Shown here one piece after another: positions 5,016-5,379 of a DNA stretch of 5,379 nucleotides. The notes under the pieces are model-generated. The model did no database searches. It was not told the origin of the DNA and saw only the letters and a program-made list of their open reading frames with translations. Location: contig JACRDW010000059.1 of the NCBI GenBank assembly GCA_016212785.1, positions 1 to 5,379 of the forward strand, read 5' to 3'. Source of the DNA: Methanobacteriota archaeon. Its GTDB lineage: Archaea; Hydrothermarchaeota; Hydrothermarchaeia; Hydrothermarchaeales; JACRDW01. A program made the position numbers and the translations under genes. Each line of letters opens with the position of its first letter. Positions within the stretch are counted from its first letter, which is position 1.

Positions 5016-5068
5016 TTGAGCGAAGCTCAAGCTTTCTCTACCGCAAGGTAGTGCGAAAGTCTTGCGGT
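5016..5068 (+). other. Structured intergenic segment with alternative hairpins after trpS
   Basis: Three base-paired elements can be read. TTGAGC (5016-5021) pairs with GCTCAA (5025-5030) around GAA. CTACC (5038-5042) pairs with GGTAG (5047-5051) around the GNRA tetraloop GCAA, and an outer stem CTTTC (5032-5036) with GAAAG (5055-5059) encloses it. In conflict with that, ACCGCAAG (5040-5047) is fully complementary to CTTGCGGT (5061-5068). The segment could be an RNA switch, a processing signal at the end of the trpS mRNA, or repeat debris. No T-tract terminator follows. Confidence 0.55.
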
Positions 5069-5129
5069 CTTGCTATCACAAGGGTCGAGAACGATTGAGG
5101 GAGCGAATGCGACAGAAAGAGTGTTCGAA

Positions 5130-5379
5130 ATGGCGATAACGTATTTTGACCCCTGGAGAGACCCGCTGTGCACCTGCCCTAGGAAGTACTCCCTAAATCC
5201 CTACACGGGCTGCGAGCACCGCTGCGTTTACTGCTATATTACGTCGTACATACCAAGAGGCTTTGAGTGCAGGATTAAAAAGAATCTTCTGGGGGAAGTG
5301 AAAAGAGACAGGAAAAAGCTCAACAAAAAAATACCGATATCCATGTCGAACAGCTCTGACCCCTATACGACGATGGAGG
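5130..5379 (+). CDS. SplB-like (spore photoproduct lyase family) radical SAM protein, 5' part only
   Basis: The first 83 codons are present and the frame runs open off the right edge. The product begins MAITYFDPWRDPLCTCPRKY, then YTGCEHRCVYCY gives the radical SAM CxxxCxxC cluster C28, C32, C35, followed by a YIPRGFECRIKKNLL segment (40-54) and PISMSNSSDPY (69-79). This layout is that of the COG1533/SPL-like family, widespread in archaea that make no spores; DNA repair by direct photoproduct reversal is known only for the true bacterial enzyme, so the role here is open. Two extra cysteines, C14 and C16, precede the cluster. The start is ATG 5130; an in-frame GTG at 5121 would add three residues. 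No TATA box or clear Shine-Dalgarno site is seen, so read-through from trpS is possible. Confidence 0.82.
   Translation, partial: MAITYFDPWRDPLCTCPRKYSLNPYTGCEHRCVYCYITSYIPRGFECRIKKNLLGEVKRDRKKLNKKIPISMSNSSDPYTTME

Overview
The window looks archaeal. It carries a homotetramer-type tRNA-splicing endonuclease (EndA), an archaeal-type tryptophanyl-tRNA synthetase and A/T-rich TATA boxes whose centres lie 26-27 bases before start codons. That spacing predicts leaderless mRNAs. The CooT-like nickel protein and the radical SAM enzymes suit an anaerobe with nickel and iron-sulphur metabolism, probably euryarchaeal. The sequence alone does not fix the lineage.

Layout. Positions 1-16 fit the 3' end of a tRNA, best matching archaeal tRNA-Leu (CCCCCGC acceptor strand plus discriminator A). 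A near copy lies at 177-193, and the stretch between them is hairpin-rich and apparently non-coding. A long dyad (213-256) sits just before the TATA box of a B12-binding-domain radical SAM gene (299-1561). A small TPR-like gene (1545-1919) overlaps its 3' end and has its own Shine-Dalgarno site. A convergent minus-strand gene of unknown function (1916-2971, tentatively Sfum_1244-like) meets it with overlapping stop codons. A 91-bp compound palindrome (3010-3100) separates that gene from a minus-strand CooT-like gene (3113-3316). A 72-bp divergent promoter region serves cooT on one side and endA-trpS (3389-5013) on the other. After trpS comes a 116-bp structured spacer, then the first 83 codons of a spore-photoproduct-lyase-like radical SAM gene that runs off the right edge.

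How the genes fit together. endA and trpS overlap by 4 bases and form a tRNA maturation and charging pair. In many euryarchaea the tRNA-Trp precursor itself carries an intron that EndA removes, so the pairing makes sense. The radical SAM and TPR genes are translationally coupled, with no substrate apparent. The genes themselves are mostly recognisable. The least explained material is intergenic: several near-perfect hairpins with three-base loops, four of them reading GAA on one strand, including a pair of inverted hairpins whose stems differ by compensatory changes. No CRISPR array, transposase or integrase gene is visible.
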